Source: Termitidicoccus mucosus
GTDB lineage: Bacteria > Verrucomicrobiota > Verrucomicrobiia > Opitutales > Opitutaceae
Length of the DNA stretch: 64,000 nucleotides
Reading direction: 5' to 3'
NCBI RefSeq assembly: GCF_038725785.1
Contig: NZ_CP109796.1
Coordinates: 2,232,001-2,296,000 of the forward strand
Shown here: positions 8,688 to 19,000 of the stretch, piece by piece
Position numbering within the stretch: position 1 is the first letter of the stretch
Layout: every line of letters starts with the position of its first letter
Position numbers and translations under genes: made by a program
The notes under the pieces: generated by a model
What the model saw: the letters and a program-made list of their open reading frames with translations, nothing else
What the model was told of the DNA's origin: nothing
Databases searched by the model: none

Positions 8688-10982
8688 TTATAAGTCTTGA
8701 TTTTCACCGGCGGTGGCGGTGGCGAGCTGGTTGTATAAGGCGGGATCGTAATCAATGAGGTCGTTGATGCCGCGCAGGTGGCTGACCGTCACCCAGGGGA
8801 GCCAGGCGCGGTGGCGGCCTTTCCCGCGGGGGAGGTCGAGCCAGCAGTGCTCCTGCTGCCAGCCGGGGCCGCGCGTGCCGCGGTGGTCGCCGGGGCGGCC
8901 TACCATCGCCTTGGTGTTGTGAAGGAGAATTTTGGCGACGTCCATGTAGTGCGGGTTGCCGGTTTCGCGGGAGAGGCGGGCGTAGCTTTCCACGTCCCAA
9001 GCCATGTAGGCGTCGTCGCCGGTGTGGCCGGTGGCGACGAGTTGCATGCCCACGGTGGACTGCCCGATGGGCCAGTGGATTTGGTCCTGCGTGGCGTCGG
9101 AGGGCATGGGGATGTTCCAAATGCGCATCCACGTCTCGGCGATGTCGGCGGCAACTTGTGCGCGTTCGAGCCATTTGTTGTCGCGGGTGACGGCGTGGAG
9201 CGCGAGGTAACCTTCGAGGGAAATCGTGGCGGCCTCCTTGTCGATCACATCGGGGTTGTCGATGGTGCCGCCGGTGAAGCGGGCACGGGCGTGGCCGCTG
9301 TTCCACGCGAACTCGCCGGCGCGGAGGGCGGCGTCGAGGTAGGGCTGGTGTTGGGTGAGGCGATACAACTGCGCGTAGAAGGGAATGGCGTTGAAGGTGC
9401 CGGTCGGAGAGCCGTCGAAGAGTTCGCCGGTGAGGGCGCGCCAGGAGCGGGGGAAGCCGCCGCCGGGCTGCTCCTGCGTGAGAAGCCAGTCGGCAAACTT
9501 GCGCACCCAGGCGAGCCAGTCGGGATGCGTTTTGCCGGCGCGTTGTTCGCGCTCGCAAATGCGCATGAGTGATTTCATGTCGTCGCAAAAACTGCGGAGG
9601 AAAATGTCGTCGTCCTCTGTCACCGGCTTGGTGATGGCGCGTTGGGAGACGGCGTAGTCGCCCGATGAAAGAACGAAGCCCTCGGCGACGGGCGGGTTGA
9701 CGGGCAGGCGGAGGAAGGTGGCGATGATTTTTTCGGCGGCCCGCCGCATCGCTTGGGAGCGCGGCGCGGCAGGGTCGCGGGCGGCCTCGACGAGCATCAT
9801 TTCCGCCGCGCCGATGGAGTAGCCGAGGAAGCCCATGATGATTTTGGTGTCGTCGGAGGACGGCGGCTTGGGGTTGGCTTCGGAGGCAATGACAAAGCGC
9901 TCGCCGGCGCGACCGCCGTTTTCGACGTAGTTTTCCATCAGCACGTCCACGAGGCAGCGGCGGAGGATTTCGAGGGGCTGCGGGTTGACCTGCGGCTTGA
10001 GCGTCTGCCAAGCCCAGCGCCAGTGGGAGGCGACGAGGTCGTTGGTGTCGCGGGCGGTGGAGAGGCGGAAGGTAACCTCGTAGCGTTGCGTGAAGCCGTC
10101 CTTCAAGGGGCTGAAACGGTAGCGCCAGAGCTGGACGGCGGAGGTCTTGTGCGCCTGGCCCTTGGGGCCATAGGAGAGCGTGCCCTCGGAGCCGGGGAAG
10201 GCGTAGCCGATGGCGGTGGCGTTCGTCCCTTCCTCGGCGATGATGGAGCCGAAGCGGAAATCCTCGCTGGCGAGCGGCTTCAAGGTGAAGCTGAGGCCGT
10301 CGGCGGCGTTGGTGGCGCCGTCGGGCGCGGAGTCGAGGACGGCGACGCTGGCGCCGTTGGGCAGGCGCGCGGCGAGGAGCGGCGCGGGCAGCCGGTCCTC
10401 GCGTATCCAGACGGTGTAGTTGCCGGGCTTGTAATAATTGGCGGCGCCGAAGGAATTGTCGCGGAGGTGGTCGGAGTTGCCGTAAATCGCGCCGGGGACG
10501 AACCACTCCATTTCCGGCCAGGGTTTCGCGCCGCCGACCCGCAGTCCGATGACACTGTTGAAGCCGCCAGGGGCGTCGCCGCGCACGCGCACCTCGCGGC
10601 GGAGACGGAGGGTGTCGCCGGAGACGGTCCAGCGGTCGGTGAAGTCGAACTCGACGGAGTTGTGCGGCGGCAGCTTGCCGGTGCCGGCGATTTTCGCGCC
10701 GAGCGTGCCGGCGCCGAGCCATTCGCCGGGGGCGGTTTCGCGCAACTGCGAGTAACCGGCGCGCGCGGGCGCGAGGCCCTTTTTGGCGGCGCCGTTCCAG
10801 AACGACACGCGCAGCGGCGCGTTCTGGGAAAGCGTGGCGGCGCCGGAAGCGGCCGCGAGGCCGAAGGTGCCGTCGGCATTTTTGATGACGGAAACACTGA
10901 CGGCGGCGGGTTGTTGCGCGGCGGCGGCACCGGCGAAAAACGCGAGGGAAGCGAAAAGCGGGAATGAGAATCGGGTGTGCAT
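8688..10982 (-). CDS. Large secreted protein with alpha/alpha-barrel-like C-terminal half; paralogue of the next gene's N-terminus
   Basis: The 764-aa product is taken from the ATG ending at 10982 because it opens with a signal peptide (MHTRFSFPLFASLAFFAGA). An open frame continues further upstream but lies antiparallel over the next gene's 3' end. Residues about 25-320 look like a beta-sandwich. Residues about 330-760 are helix-rich with repeated Trp/Asp-bearing helices (WLAWVRKFADWLLTQEQPGG), like (alpha/alpha)6-barrel lyases or glycosidases. It is strikingly similar, including at DNA level, to residues about 1-770 of the neighbouring 1640-aa protein, so it arose by tandem duplication. I do not recognise a named CAZy family. 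It is probably a periplasmic or surface glycan-active enzyme. Confidence 0.75.
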   Translation of the reverse strand: MHTRFSFPLFASLAFFAGAAAAQQPAAVSVSVIKNADGTFGLAAASGAATLSQNAPLRVSFWNGAAKKGLAPARAGYSQLRETAPGEWLGAGTLGAKIAGTGKLPPHNSVEFDFTDRWTVSGDTLRLRREVRVRGDAPGGFNSVIGLRVGGAKPWPEMEWFVPGAIYGNSDHLRDNSFGAANYYKPGNYTVWIREDRLPAPLLAARLPNGASVAVLDSAPDGATNAADGLSFTLKPLASEDFRFGSIIAEEGTNATAIGYAFPGSEGTLSYGPKGQAHKTSAVQLWRYRFSPLKDGFTQRYEVTFRLSTARDTNDLVASHWRWAWQTLKPQVNPQPLEILRRCLVDVLMENYVENGGRAGERFVIASEANPKPPSSDDTKIIMGFLGYSIGAAEMMLVEAARDPAAPRSQAMRRAAEKIIATFLRLPVNPPVAEGFVLSSGDYAVSQRAITKPVTEDDDIFLRSFCDDMKSLMRICEREQRAGKTHPDWLAWVRKFADWLLTQEQPGGGFPRSWRALTGELFDGSPTGTFNAIPFYAQLYRLTQHQPYLDAALRAGEFAWNSGHARARFTGGTIDNPDVIDKEAATISLEGYLALHAVTRDNKWLERAQVAADIAETWMRIWNIPMPSDATQDQIHWPIGQSTVGMQLVATGHTGDDAYMAWDVESYARLSRETGNPHYMDVAKILLHNTKAMVGRPGDHRGTRGPGWQQEHCWLDLPRGKGRHRAWLPWVTVSHLRGINDLIDYDPALYNQLATATAGENQDL

Positions 10983-11061
10983 GGGAGGGAGGATGAGAAT
11001 TGGATGGGAATTAGGATTTGGGAAGTGAGGCGGCGGCGGCGCTGGCGGGCGCGGTCCGCGC

Positions 11062-14000
11062 TCACGGTTGCTTTTTTGCGCGGCGGATTTTGGCGGTGGC
11101 GATCCACACACCGTTGTTTTTCGGGAGGCCGGTGATGGTGGAGACGGCGAGAAGCGTGTCGTCGTCCACCTGGCAGAGGGAGTTCCACGCGGCTTGGGCG
11201 CCCTCGGGGAGATCGGGGAAGGGTGTCGTCGGGTTGGCGAAATTGCGCGCCGAGGCGTCGCCGACAACGACACGGAGGTTGAGCTGTTTTTCGTTAAGTC
11301 TCCGGTATTGGCAGGAGAGAACGGTTTCGCCGGTGTCGAGCCGGATGAGGTAGGGGGCGCCCGCGCCGCTGACAGGGCGGGCGGGGTTTTTCTCGGGCGG
11401 AAACACCTCCCAGCGACGAGTGCTGCCGCCATCCACCACGGCGCTCCAATCCTCGCAGGGGCGGATGATGACGGGTTTATACACATGCTTGTCCCCGTCC
11501 CTGGCGACGACGCCGGTGTCCTCGATGGAAAACACGAGGGTGCCGTCGCGCAGCAGCACGGGCACGGGCATTCCATCGCGATTGCCCTTGCGGTAGCAGG
11601 CGACAACCGGCGGGAGGAAGGTGGCGCCGTTGTCGAGGGAGCGGAGCACGGTGATGTCCTGGTCGCCGTCGGGCGTGGCGGCCTCGTTGGAAAACCAGAC
11701 CTGCAACTCGCCGGAGGGAAGCTGGAACGGGCAGGGTTCCCAGCAGCCGGTGCGCCACGTGTCGCCGGCGACATAGAGGTCGCGCCCGGCGCTCCAGGTG
11801 GCGCCGCCGTCGGAGGAAAACGCGCCCATGATTTTATAGGGCAGGTGGCCGTCGCGGACGACGGGGCGGGCGTTCCAGGTGTAGAAGAGGCGTCCGTCGG
11901 CGAGCTCGATCATCTCGGAGTTGACGTAGCGGTAGTCGGGATTTTCTCCGGGGGCGGCGGCTTTTTCGGGAGTGGCGACGCGGATGCGCGGCCCCCAGGC
12001 GGTGGCGGAGGCGGAGGGTTTCTTTCTTATATAAACGGCGGTGTCCTTGACGGGGCCGTCGGCCCAGACGAGGGCAATTTCGCCGTTGGAGAGGCGCTTG
12101 GCGCGCCCGTAGCCGCCGCGGGCGAAAAACTCGGTGTTCGCGGTGTCCCAAACGAGCGCGAGCGGGGCGGCGGCGGACGCAGCGGTGTTTTGGGAGGGCA
12201 TGGCAACCGGCCGGCCGGGCGCGACAGGCGCGCCGAAGTCGGGGAAGCCGTCCGCGGTCCACGTGAACGGTTGCGCGAAGATGGCGCGCGCCCAGCCGTT
12301 GGCGCGTTCGCGTTTGGCGTGATAGACATGCCAGAATTGCGTGCCGTCAGGCGAGGTCGTGAACGAGCCGTGGCCGACGCCGAAGGTTTTGTCAGTGGGT
12401 GAAAAAACGGGTTTCGGGTGCTTGCGCCACGCGCCGGGGTTGAGGGGGTCGTCGCCGACGAGTTCGAGGAGGCCGAGTTTATAGCTGGGTTGCCAGGAGC
12501 CGCTGGCGGAATAGATAAGGAAGGTGCGCCCGCCGTGCTGGAGGATTTGAGGACCTTCGTTGAGGCCGAGGCCGTCGTCGGTTTCGCCGACACGCTCCCA
12601 GAGATGGTCGGCGTTGCCGCAGAGGCGGACGCGGTTGCCGGAAACCGTCCACGGGTTGCCCATGGGCGCGGCGTAGAGCCATTGCCCGCCGTTGCCGGAG
12701 CCGGCCTCCCAGCCCGACCAGATGAAATAGCGCCTGTCGCGATGCGTGAGGACCGTACCGTCTATGGCCCAGCGATTTTGGGTTTTCTCCGCGACGTTGT
12801 CGCCGGTGTAAAGCTCGGCCTTGAAGGTGTAGTCGCCGAGCGGATCGTCGGTGGCGGACTCGAGGACGATCATGCGGTGGCTGGCGTTGTCGCCGTCGGA
12901 GGCGGCGGCGTAGATATACCAGCGACCATCGAGGAAATGGAGTTCGGGCGCCCAGATTTGCCGCGAGTGCGGGCCTGACGCCGGGGCGCGCCAGACGACA
13001 CGGCGTTCGCCGAGCGAGGCGGGCGAGTCGGATTTGCAGATGGCGACGCCGAGGTCGTTTTCCGACTGGCTCCAGTAATACGCGCCACCGTGCCGCGTGA
13101 TGAACGGGTCCGCGCCGACGGCAATGGGGTTGGTGAACGTGCCTGCCGAGGCGTTTTTGCCGGTGAAGAGCACGTCGGAGATTTCGGCGGCGCCGGTGGC
13201 GCCGGAGACGGCGGCGGCGACAAGAATTTCGATTGCGCGCAGCGGCAGGTGGAGGCGGTCGTCATTCGCGCCGCCCCACGACGCCTTGCCGAGGCTGGCG
13301 AGGAAAGGCACGGTGATCTCGCTGACCTCGCCGCGCGAGATGGTGTGCTCCTGCTGGTGCCGCTGGCCGGTCGCGTCAACGAGCCGCACGTAGAGGCGCT
13401 TCTGGTCGGTTTTGACCTTGAACGTCGCGAGCGTCGCCCCGGGAAGCGCGATTGGGCAGGAGGCGGCGACGAAGCGTTTGCCGCCCTTGGAAAAATCGCC
13501 GGTGAGGATGATTTTTTCGCCGTCAACGCGCAAGGAGCCGGTCGTTTTCGGGTCGGGACCGCGGTCGTATTTCCACTCGGAAACGCCTGGGCGGCGCGAG
13601 GCGGCGTCGCCGGTGGAAGGGGAAACCGTCGGTTGGCGAACAGGCTGGCGCGCCGCGGCGGCGATGCGCTCGGCGACGGCGGCGGTTTCGTCAGCGGTGG
13701 CGGTGGCGAGTTGTTTGTATAAGGCGGGGTCGTAGTCAATGAGGTCGTTGATGCCGCGCAGGTGGCTGACGGGGAGCCAGGGGAGCCAGGCGCGGTGGCG
13801 GCCTTTCCCGCGCGGAAGATCCAGCCAGCAGTGTTCCTGCTGCCAGCCGGGGCCGCGCGTGCCGCGGTGGTCGCCGGGGCGGCCCACCATCGCCTTGGTG
13901 TTGTGGAGGAGAATTTTGGCGACGTCCATGTAGTGCGGGTTGCCGGTTTCGCGGGAAAGGCGGGCGTAGCTTTCGACGTCCCAGGCCATATAGGTGTCGT

Positions 14001-15984
14001 CGCCGGTGTGACCGGTGGCGACGAGTTGCATGCCGACGGTGGACTGCCCGATGGACCAGTGGATTTGATCCTGCGTGGCATCGGAGGGCATGGGGATGTT
14101 CCAAATGCGCATCCACGTCTCGGCGATGTCGGCGGCAACTTGTGCGCGTTCGAGCCATTTGCTGTCGCGGGTGACAGCGTGGAGCGCGAGGTAGCCTTCG
14201 AGGGAAATCGTGGCGGCCTCCTTGTCGATCACGTCGGGGTTGTCGATGGTGCCGCCGGTGAAGCGGGCGCGGGCGTGGCCGCTGTTCCACGCGAACTCGC
14301 CGGCGCGGAGGGCGGCGTCGAGATAGGGCTGGTGTCGGGTGATTTTATACAACTGGGCGAAGAAGGGGACGGCGTTGAAGGTGCCGGACGGGGAGCTGTC
14401 GAAGAGTTCGCCGGTGGTGGCGTGCCAGGAGCGGGGGAAGCCGCCGGCAGGTTGTTGTTGAGTGAGAAGCCAGTCGCCGAATTTGCGGGTCCAGGCGAGC
14501 CATTCGGGGTGGTCGCGCCCGGCTTTTTTCTCGCGGGTGAAGGCGCGCATGAGGGATTTCATGTCGTCGCAGAAACTGCGGAGGTAGATGGGTGTTTTTT
14601 CGGTGAGCGGCCTGGCCATGGGGTTTTGGTCGGCGGCGAGGGCGCCGTTGTTTTCGCCACCCAGCACGAAGCCCTCGGCGACGGGCGGGTTGACGGAGAG
14701 GCGGAGAAAGGTGGCGACGATTTTTTCGGCGGCCCGCCGCATCGCTTGAGAACGCGGCGCGGCGGGGTCGCGGTCGGCCTCGGCGAGCATCATTTCGGCG
14801 GAGCCGAGGGCGTAGCCGGTGAAGCCGAGGACGGATTTTGTGACGGCGGACGCCGGCTTGGGATTGGCCTCGGAGGCGATGACTTGGCGGATGCCGGTGA
14901 CGCCGTCGTGCTCGACAACGTTTTCCAGAAGCACGTCGGCCATGCAGCCGCGAAGGGTTTCGACGGGCTGCGGGTTGACTTGCGGTTTGAGCGTTTGCCA
15001 GGCCCAGCGCCAGTTTTGCGCGACGAGGTCGTTGGTGTCGCGGGCGGTGGAGAGGCGGAAGGTGACTTCGTAGCGGTGGACGAAGCCGTCCTTCAACGGG
15101 CTGCAACGGTAGCGCGAGCGCTGGACGGCGGAGAGGTTGAAGCGGTCGCCCTTCGGCCCGTAGGTGAGGGTGCCCTCGGTGCCGGGGAAGGCATAGCCGA
15201 TGGCGGTGCCGGTGTCGCTTTTTTCCTCGGCGACGATGGAGCCGAAGCGGAAGTCCTCGCTGGCAAGCGGATCGAGCGTGAAGCTGAGGCCGTCGGCGGA
15301 GTTGGTGGCGCCGTCGGGGACGTGGTTGAGGACGGCGACGCTGGCGCCGTTGGGCAGGCGCGCGGCGAGGAGCGGCGCGGGCAGGCGGTCCTCGCGTATC
15401 CAGACGGTGTAGTTGCCGGGCTTGTAATAATTGGCGGCGCCGAAGGAGTTGTCGCGCAGGTGGTCGGAGTTGCCGTAAATCGCGCCGGGGACGAACCACT
15501 CCATTTCCGGCCAGGGTTTCGCGCCGCCGACGCGCATCGCGATGACGCTGTTGAAGCCGCCGGGGGCGTCGCCGCGCACGCGCACCTCGCGGCGGAGTCG
15601 GAGGGTGTTGCCCGCGACGGTCCAGCGGTCGGTGAAGGCAAAGGAGACGGCGTCGTGCGGCGGCTGCTTGCCGTTGGAAAAATAGTTGCCGCGCATCACG
15701 CCGGTGCCGAGCCATTCGCCGGGGGCGGTTTCGCTCAATTTGTCGTAGCCGCGGCTTAAGGATGATATTCCTTTTTGGGGCGCGCCGTTCCAGAGCGACA
15801 CGCGCAGCGGTCCGGGCTGGAAGAGGGCGGCGTCGGCGGAGACATTGAGGACGGCGAGGCCGAAGGTGCCGCTTGGATTTTTGGTGGCTTTGACGACGAG
15901 CGGGGCATCGGCGGGTGGCGGCGTGGCGGCGGCGCTGGCGGCGGTGAAGACGAGGGCGAGGAGGGTGGCGAGCGGGCGCTTCAT
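11062..15984 (-). CDS. 1640-aa secreted multi-enzyme: alpha/alpha module + CBM-like + GH43 + sialidase-like propeller
   Basis: The product opens with a signal peptide (MKRPLATLLALVFTAASAAA). Residues about 25-770 duplicate the neighbouring 764-aa protein. Residues about 800-950 form a beta-rich, carbohydrate-binding-like region. Residues about 951-1260 are GH43-like: GADPFITRHGGAYYWSQ holds the candidate base Asp, and NEGPQILQHGGRTFLIYSAS the candidate acid Glu. Residues about 1280-1640 form a BNR/sialidase-like propeller with Asp-box-like SSDGGATW and SLDNGATF. Three potential catalytic modules on one chain would attack a branched polysaccharide in concert. The gene follows the TonB receptor and autotransporter on the same strand. 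Activities of the first and last modules are unassigned. Confidence 0.8.
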   Translation of the reverse strand: MKRPLATLLALVFTAASAAATPPPADAPLVVKATKNPSGTFGLAVLNVSADAALFQPGPLRVSLWNGAPQKGISSLSRGYDKLSETAPGEWLGTGVMRGNYFSNGKQPPHDAVSFAFTDRWTVAGNTLRLRREVRVRGDAPGGFNSVIAMRVGGAKPWPEMEWFVPGAIYGNSDHLRDNSFGAANYYKPGNYTVWIREDRLPAPLLAARLPNGASVAVLNHVPDGATNSADGLSFTLDPLASEDFRFGSIVAEEKSDTGTAIGYAFPGTEGTLTYGPKGDRFNLSAVQRSRYRCSPLKDGFVHRYEVTFRLSTARDTNDLVAQNWRWAWQTLKPQVNPQPVETLRGCMADVLLENVVEHDGVTGIRQVIASEANPKPASAVTKSVLGFTGYALGSAEMMLAEADRDPAAPRSQAMRRAAEKIVATFLRLSVNPPVAEGFVLGGENNGALAADQNPMARPLTEKTPIYLRSFCDDMKSLMRAFTREKKAGRDHPEWLAWTRKFGDWLLTQQQPAGGFPRSWHATTGELFDSSPSGTFNAVPFFAQLYKITRHQPYLDAALRAGEFAWNSGHARARFTGGTIDNPDVIDKEAATISLEGYLALHAVTRDSKWLERAQVAADIAETWMRIWNIPMPSDATQDQIHWSIGQSTVGMQLVATGHTGDDTYMAWDVESYARLSRETGNPHYMDVAKILLHNTKAMVGRPGDHRGTRGPGWQQEHCWLDLPRGKGRHRAWLPWLPVSHLRGINDLIDYDPALYKQLATATADETAAVAERIAAAARQPVRQPTVSPSTGDAASRRPGVSEWKYDRGPDPKTTGSLRVDGEKIILTGDFSKGGKRFVAASCPIALPGATLATFKVKTDQKRLYVRLVDATGQRHQQEHTISRGEVSEITVPFLASLGKASWGGANDDRLHLPLRAIEILVAAAVSGATGAAEISDVLFTGKNASAGTFTNPIAVGADPFITRHGGAYYWSQSENDLGVAICKSDSPASLGERRVVWRAPASGPHSRQIWAPELHFLDGRWYIYAAASDGDNASHRMIVLESATDDPLGDYTFKAELYTGDNVAEKTQNRWAIDGTVLTHRDRRYFIWSGWEAGSGNGGQWLYAAPMGNPWTVSGNRVRLCGNADHLWERVGETDDGLGLNEGPQILQHGGRTFLIYSASGSWQPSYKLGLLELVGDDPLNPGAWRKHPKPVFSPTDKTFGVGHGSFTTSPDGTQFWHVYHAKRERANGWARAIFAQPFTWTADGFPDFGAPVAPGRPVAMPSQNTAASAAAPLALVWDTANTEFFARGGYGRAKRLSNGEIALVWADGPVKDTAVYIRKKPSASATAWGPRIRVATPEKAAAPGENPDYRYVNSEMIELADGRLFYTWNARPVVRDGHLPYKIMGAFSSDGGATWSAGRDLYVAGDTWRTGCWEPCPFQLPSGELQVWFSNEAATPDGDQDITVLRSLDNGATFLPPVVACYRKGNRDGMPVPVLLRDGTLVFSIEDTGVVARDGDKHVYKPVIIRPCEDWSAVVDGGSTRRWEVFPPEKNPARPVSGAGAPYLIRLDTGETVLSCQYRRLNEKQLNLRVVVGDASARNFANPTTPFPDLPEGAQAAWNSLCQVDDDTLLAVSTITGLPKNNGVWIATAKIRRAKKQP

Positions 15985-16011
15985 GGGTTGATGAACGAGG
16001 GCTGCGGTTTT

Positions 16012-19000
16012 TCACCAGCGCCAGGCGAAGGCGAGGTTCAGGGCGTAGTCCTGGAGGGGACCGGTGAGGGTGGCGGAGAGGTTGGCGGCGGCTTCGAGGC
16101 GGGGGTTGAAATTGATGGCGGCTCCGGCGCCGGCGGTGAGGGCGCCGCCGGAGAGATCGTCGGTGACCTCGTGGCGGTCGCGGAGGCGGGTGCGCTCGTC
16201 GTCGTAATAGCGGAGGATGGCGGTGGCGCCGCCGCCCTTGATTTCGTGGTCGTAGTCGAGGCGGAGGGAGGGACGGAAGGCCCATTTGCCACGGAGGAGG
16301 ATGCGGCGGGAGAACTGGACGCCGGCCCCGGCGCGGATGGAGGTGAGGTCGGCAATGTCATAGACGCGGTGGGCGGAGTCGGTGACTTGCTTTTCGACGC
16401 TGGTAATGTGGGCGGAGAGGCGTTCGCGTAGGTCAACGAACCAGCCGGATCGGGTCTGGAGGGTGTAGCCGAGCGAGACCGCGGCGCCGGCGCCGGTGGC
16501 GCCGATGCGGAACTCGTCAACGCCCTCGACCTGGACGGCGTGGCTGGTTTTGGCACCGCGAAGGATGGTTTCGACGTGGAAGGCCGCGTTGGGCTGCCAG
16601 GCGAAGGAGGCGGCGAGGGCGTTGGTCTTGGTGTGCGTCTCGGCGTCGGGGAGGCGGAGCTGGGTTTCGGTGAAGTCGGTGTAGATGCCGTAGGCGAGGG
16701 TGGATTTTTTGCGGCGGGCGGAGGCGGCGGAGGGGGTGAGGTTGACACCGGCGGCGAGGACGCGGGTGGTCGCCTCGGCGTCGCGGTAGAGCGGAGCGGT
16801 GACGGTGTCGTGGCGGTAGGCGGCGGCGACGAACCAGTCGTTGCCGGGGCGGGGGCGTCCGTTGTTGAGGAGGCGGAGGGAGGCGAGGCGGTCCTGGACG
16901 AGGCCGAAGGAGGATTGGGCGGCGATTTGAAGGGCGGCGTTGATGCCGGCGACGGCGGGGACGACGGGCACGAAGCGCTTCTGGCCGAGGAGCCAGTTGT
17001 CGCCGTCGCGGGTCACGTCCCAGCCGAAGATGGCGTCGGCGTCGGCGCCGGTGACGCTGACGGCGAGGTCGGCGGTGTTGCCGCCGGACTCGATCAGGAC
17101 GACCGAGGACGGCGCGGGGCCGTTGACGGGGGAGGAGCCGTCCTCGGAGGTCTCGCTGAGGGAAACGGCAAGGGTGCCGGTGCCGGCGAGGGAATCAGTC
17201 AGCTTCAAATAGTCTGACGAGAGGATGACGCCGAGGTTGGAGTTGACAGTGGCGGAAACGAGGAGCGCGCCGTCGAGCGAGAGGGACACGGCGGTCTGGC
17301 GGGTGCCGCGCAGGTCGAGCGTGGCGCCGGGGGCGACGAGGAGCGGCGAGGTGGCGGAAAACTGGTTGTTCGCGCCGGCCTTGAGGGTGCCGGCGGCGAC
17401 GCGGACGGCGCCGGTGTTGCCGAGCGCGGCGGCGAGGGTGAGCACGCCCGCGCCGCGTTTCTCAAAGGCGCCGGCGCCGGTGAGGTTCGGGGTGTGGGTG
17501 GCGGAGGTGGCGAGGTTGAGGGCGAGAGTGCCGCCGGCGTCGGCGGTGACGGCGCGGGCCGCGAGGGCGGCGGGGGTGGTTTCCAAGACACCCTCGGCGA
17601 CGTGGTAGGAGAGCGAGGCGGAGTTGCCGGTGTTGGTGAGGACGAGCGTGCCGGCGCCGGCCTTGGCGAGCGTTTTGCCCGCGCCGGTGATGGAGCCCGT
17701 CCACGTGGTGGTGGCGCCGGGGGCGACGGAGAGGACGCCGTTTTCGTCGAGGGCGAGAGGGCGGTTGGAAACAAAGCCGTCGCCGGTGATTTCGAGGGCG
17801 GCGCCGGAGCCGGTGAAACGGACCTCGCGGTTGAGCGAGAGGAGGCCGAGCCGGGTGTTGTCATTTATGCGCAAGGTGCCGCTTTGCAGAAGAGTGCGGC
17901 CTGCGTAATTATTGGAGCCGGTGAGGGTGGCGGTGCCGCCAGCGCCGGCGTCAACGACGACAAACAGGCCCTGCTGCGCGGTGGTGGTGCCGCCGATGGA
18001 GGCGAGGGTGTCGCCGTCGCGGAGGGTGAGCTTGTCGTTGGAGCCGATGACGGCGCCGCCGGTGCCGGTGACGCGGAGGTTTGTCCAGTCGAGCGCGTTT
18101 GTGCCGGTGGCGCCGTTGAAGCCGGGGGTGACGGAGAGGTCAAGAAAACCGCCGTCGAGGATGAAGGTGTGCGCGGTGGCCGCGGCGGCGGCGGGGGAGA
18201 AGTCGCGGAGCAGGACGGCGCCGTCCACGACGCGCGTGACGGCGGTGGCGGCGAGGAGGTTTTCGCCGGCGGTGGCGGCGGAGAGCGTGAGCGCGCCCGC
18301 GCCGAGTTTGGCGAGCGTGCCGGTGCCGGCGATGCCGCCGGAGAGGGTGACGGCGTGGGGGCCGGTGTCTATCGCGGGAACGGAAGCGGACGGGCCGTCC
18401 GCGCTCCATAGCGTGAAGGTGTCGGAGAACGCAAGGGCTCCGAGGGCGCGGAGGGTGCCGCTGGCGAGGGCGAGGCCGGCGCCGGCGGTGTTGAGCTGGG
18501 CGGCGGAGGAGATGGAGACGAGGCCGGCGTTGAGCGCGACACCGCCGGAGAAGGTGTTGGCGGAGTTGTCAAATATGAGCGCGCCCGCGCCGTTTTTCAC
18601 GAGTTTGCCGGCGGCGCCGGTGATGAGCGCGCCGTTGACGGCGGTGTCGGCGGTGAGGGCCGCGCCGGTGAAGGCGAGCGTGCCGGTGTTGTCCACGAGC
18701 AGGTCGGAAACGGTGACGGCGGAGTCCAGGGCGATGCTGGCGGACGCCGCGCCGGTGAAGCGCACGGTGTCGCCATCCTGGAATTTGGTTTTGCCGCCGG
18801 TGTCGCCGTTGTAGCCCTGCCAGTTGGCGAGGCCGATGTTCCAGCGGGCGGTGCCGCTGGCGCCGGTCCACTCCATGTAGCGGGAGTCGTCGGCGCCGTA
18901 GATGTAGAGGAGGGTGCCGCTGGCGGCGGCGAGTTCGCTGACGATGCGCAGGGAGTCGTCAACGAGGACGCCGTTGACCTCCAGGTTTTTCACGGCGGCG

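Noticed and set aside
10983-11774. An in-frame extension of the 764-aa secreted protein upstream to 11774
   Set aside because: The extension reads low-complexity Ser/Pro/Arg sequence overlapping the next gene's 3' end in another frame, whereas a clear signal peptide starts at 10982.
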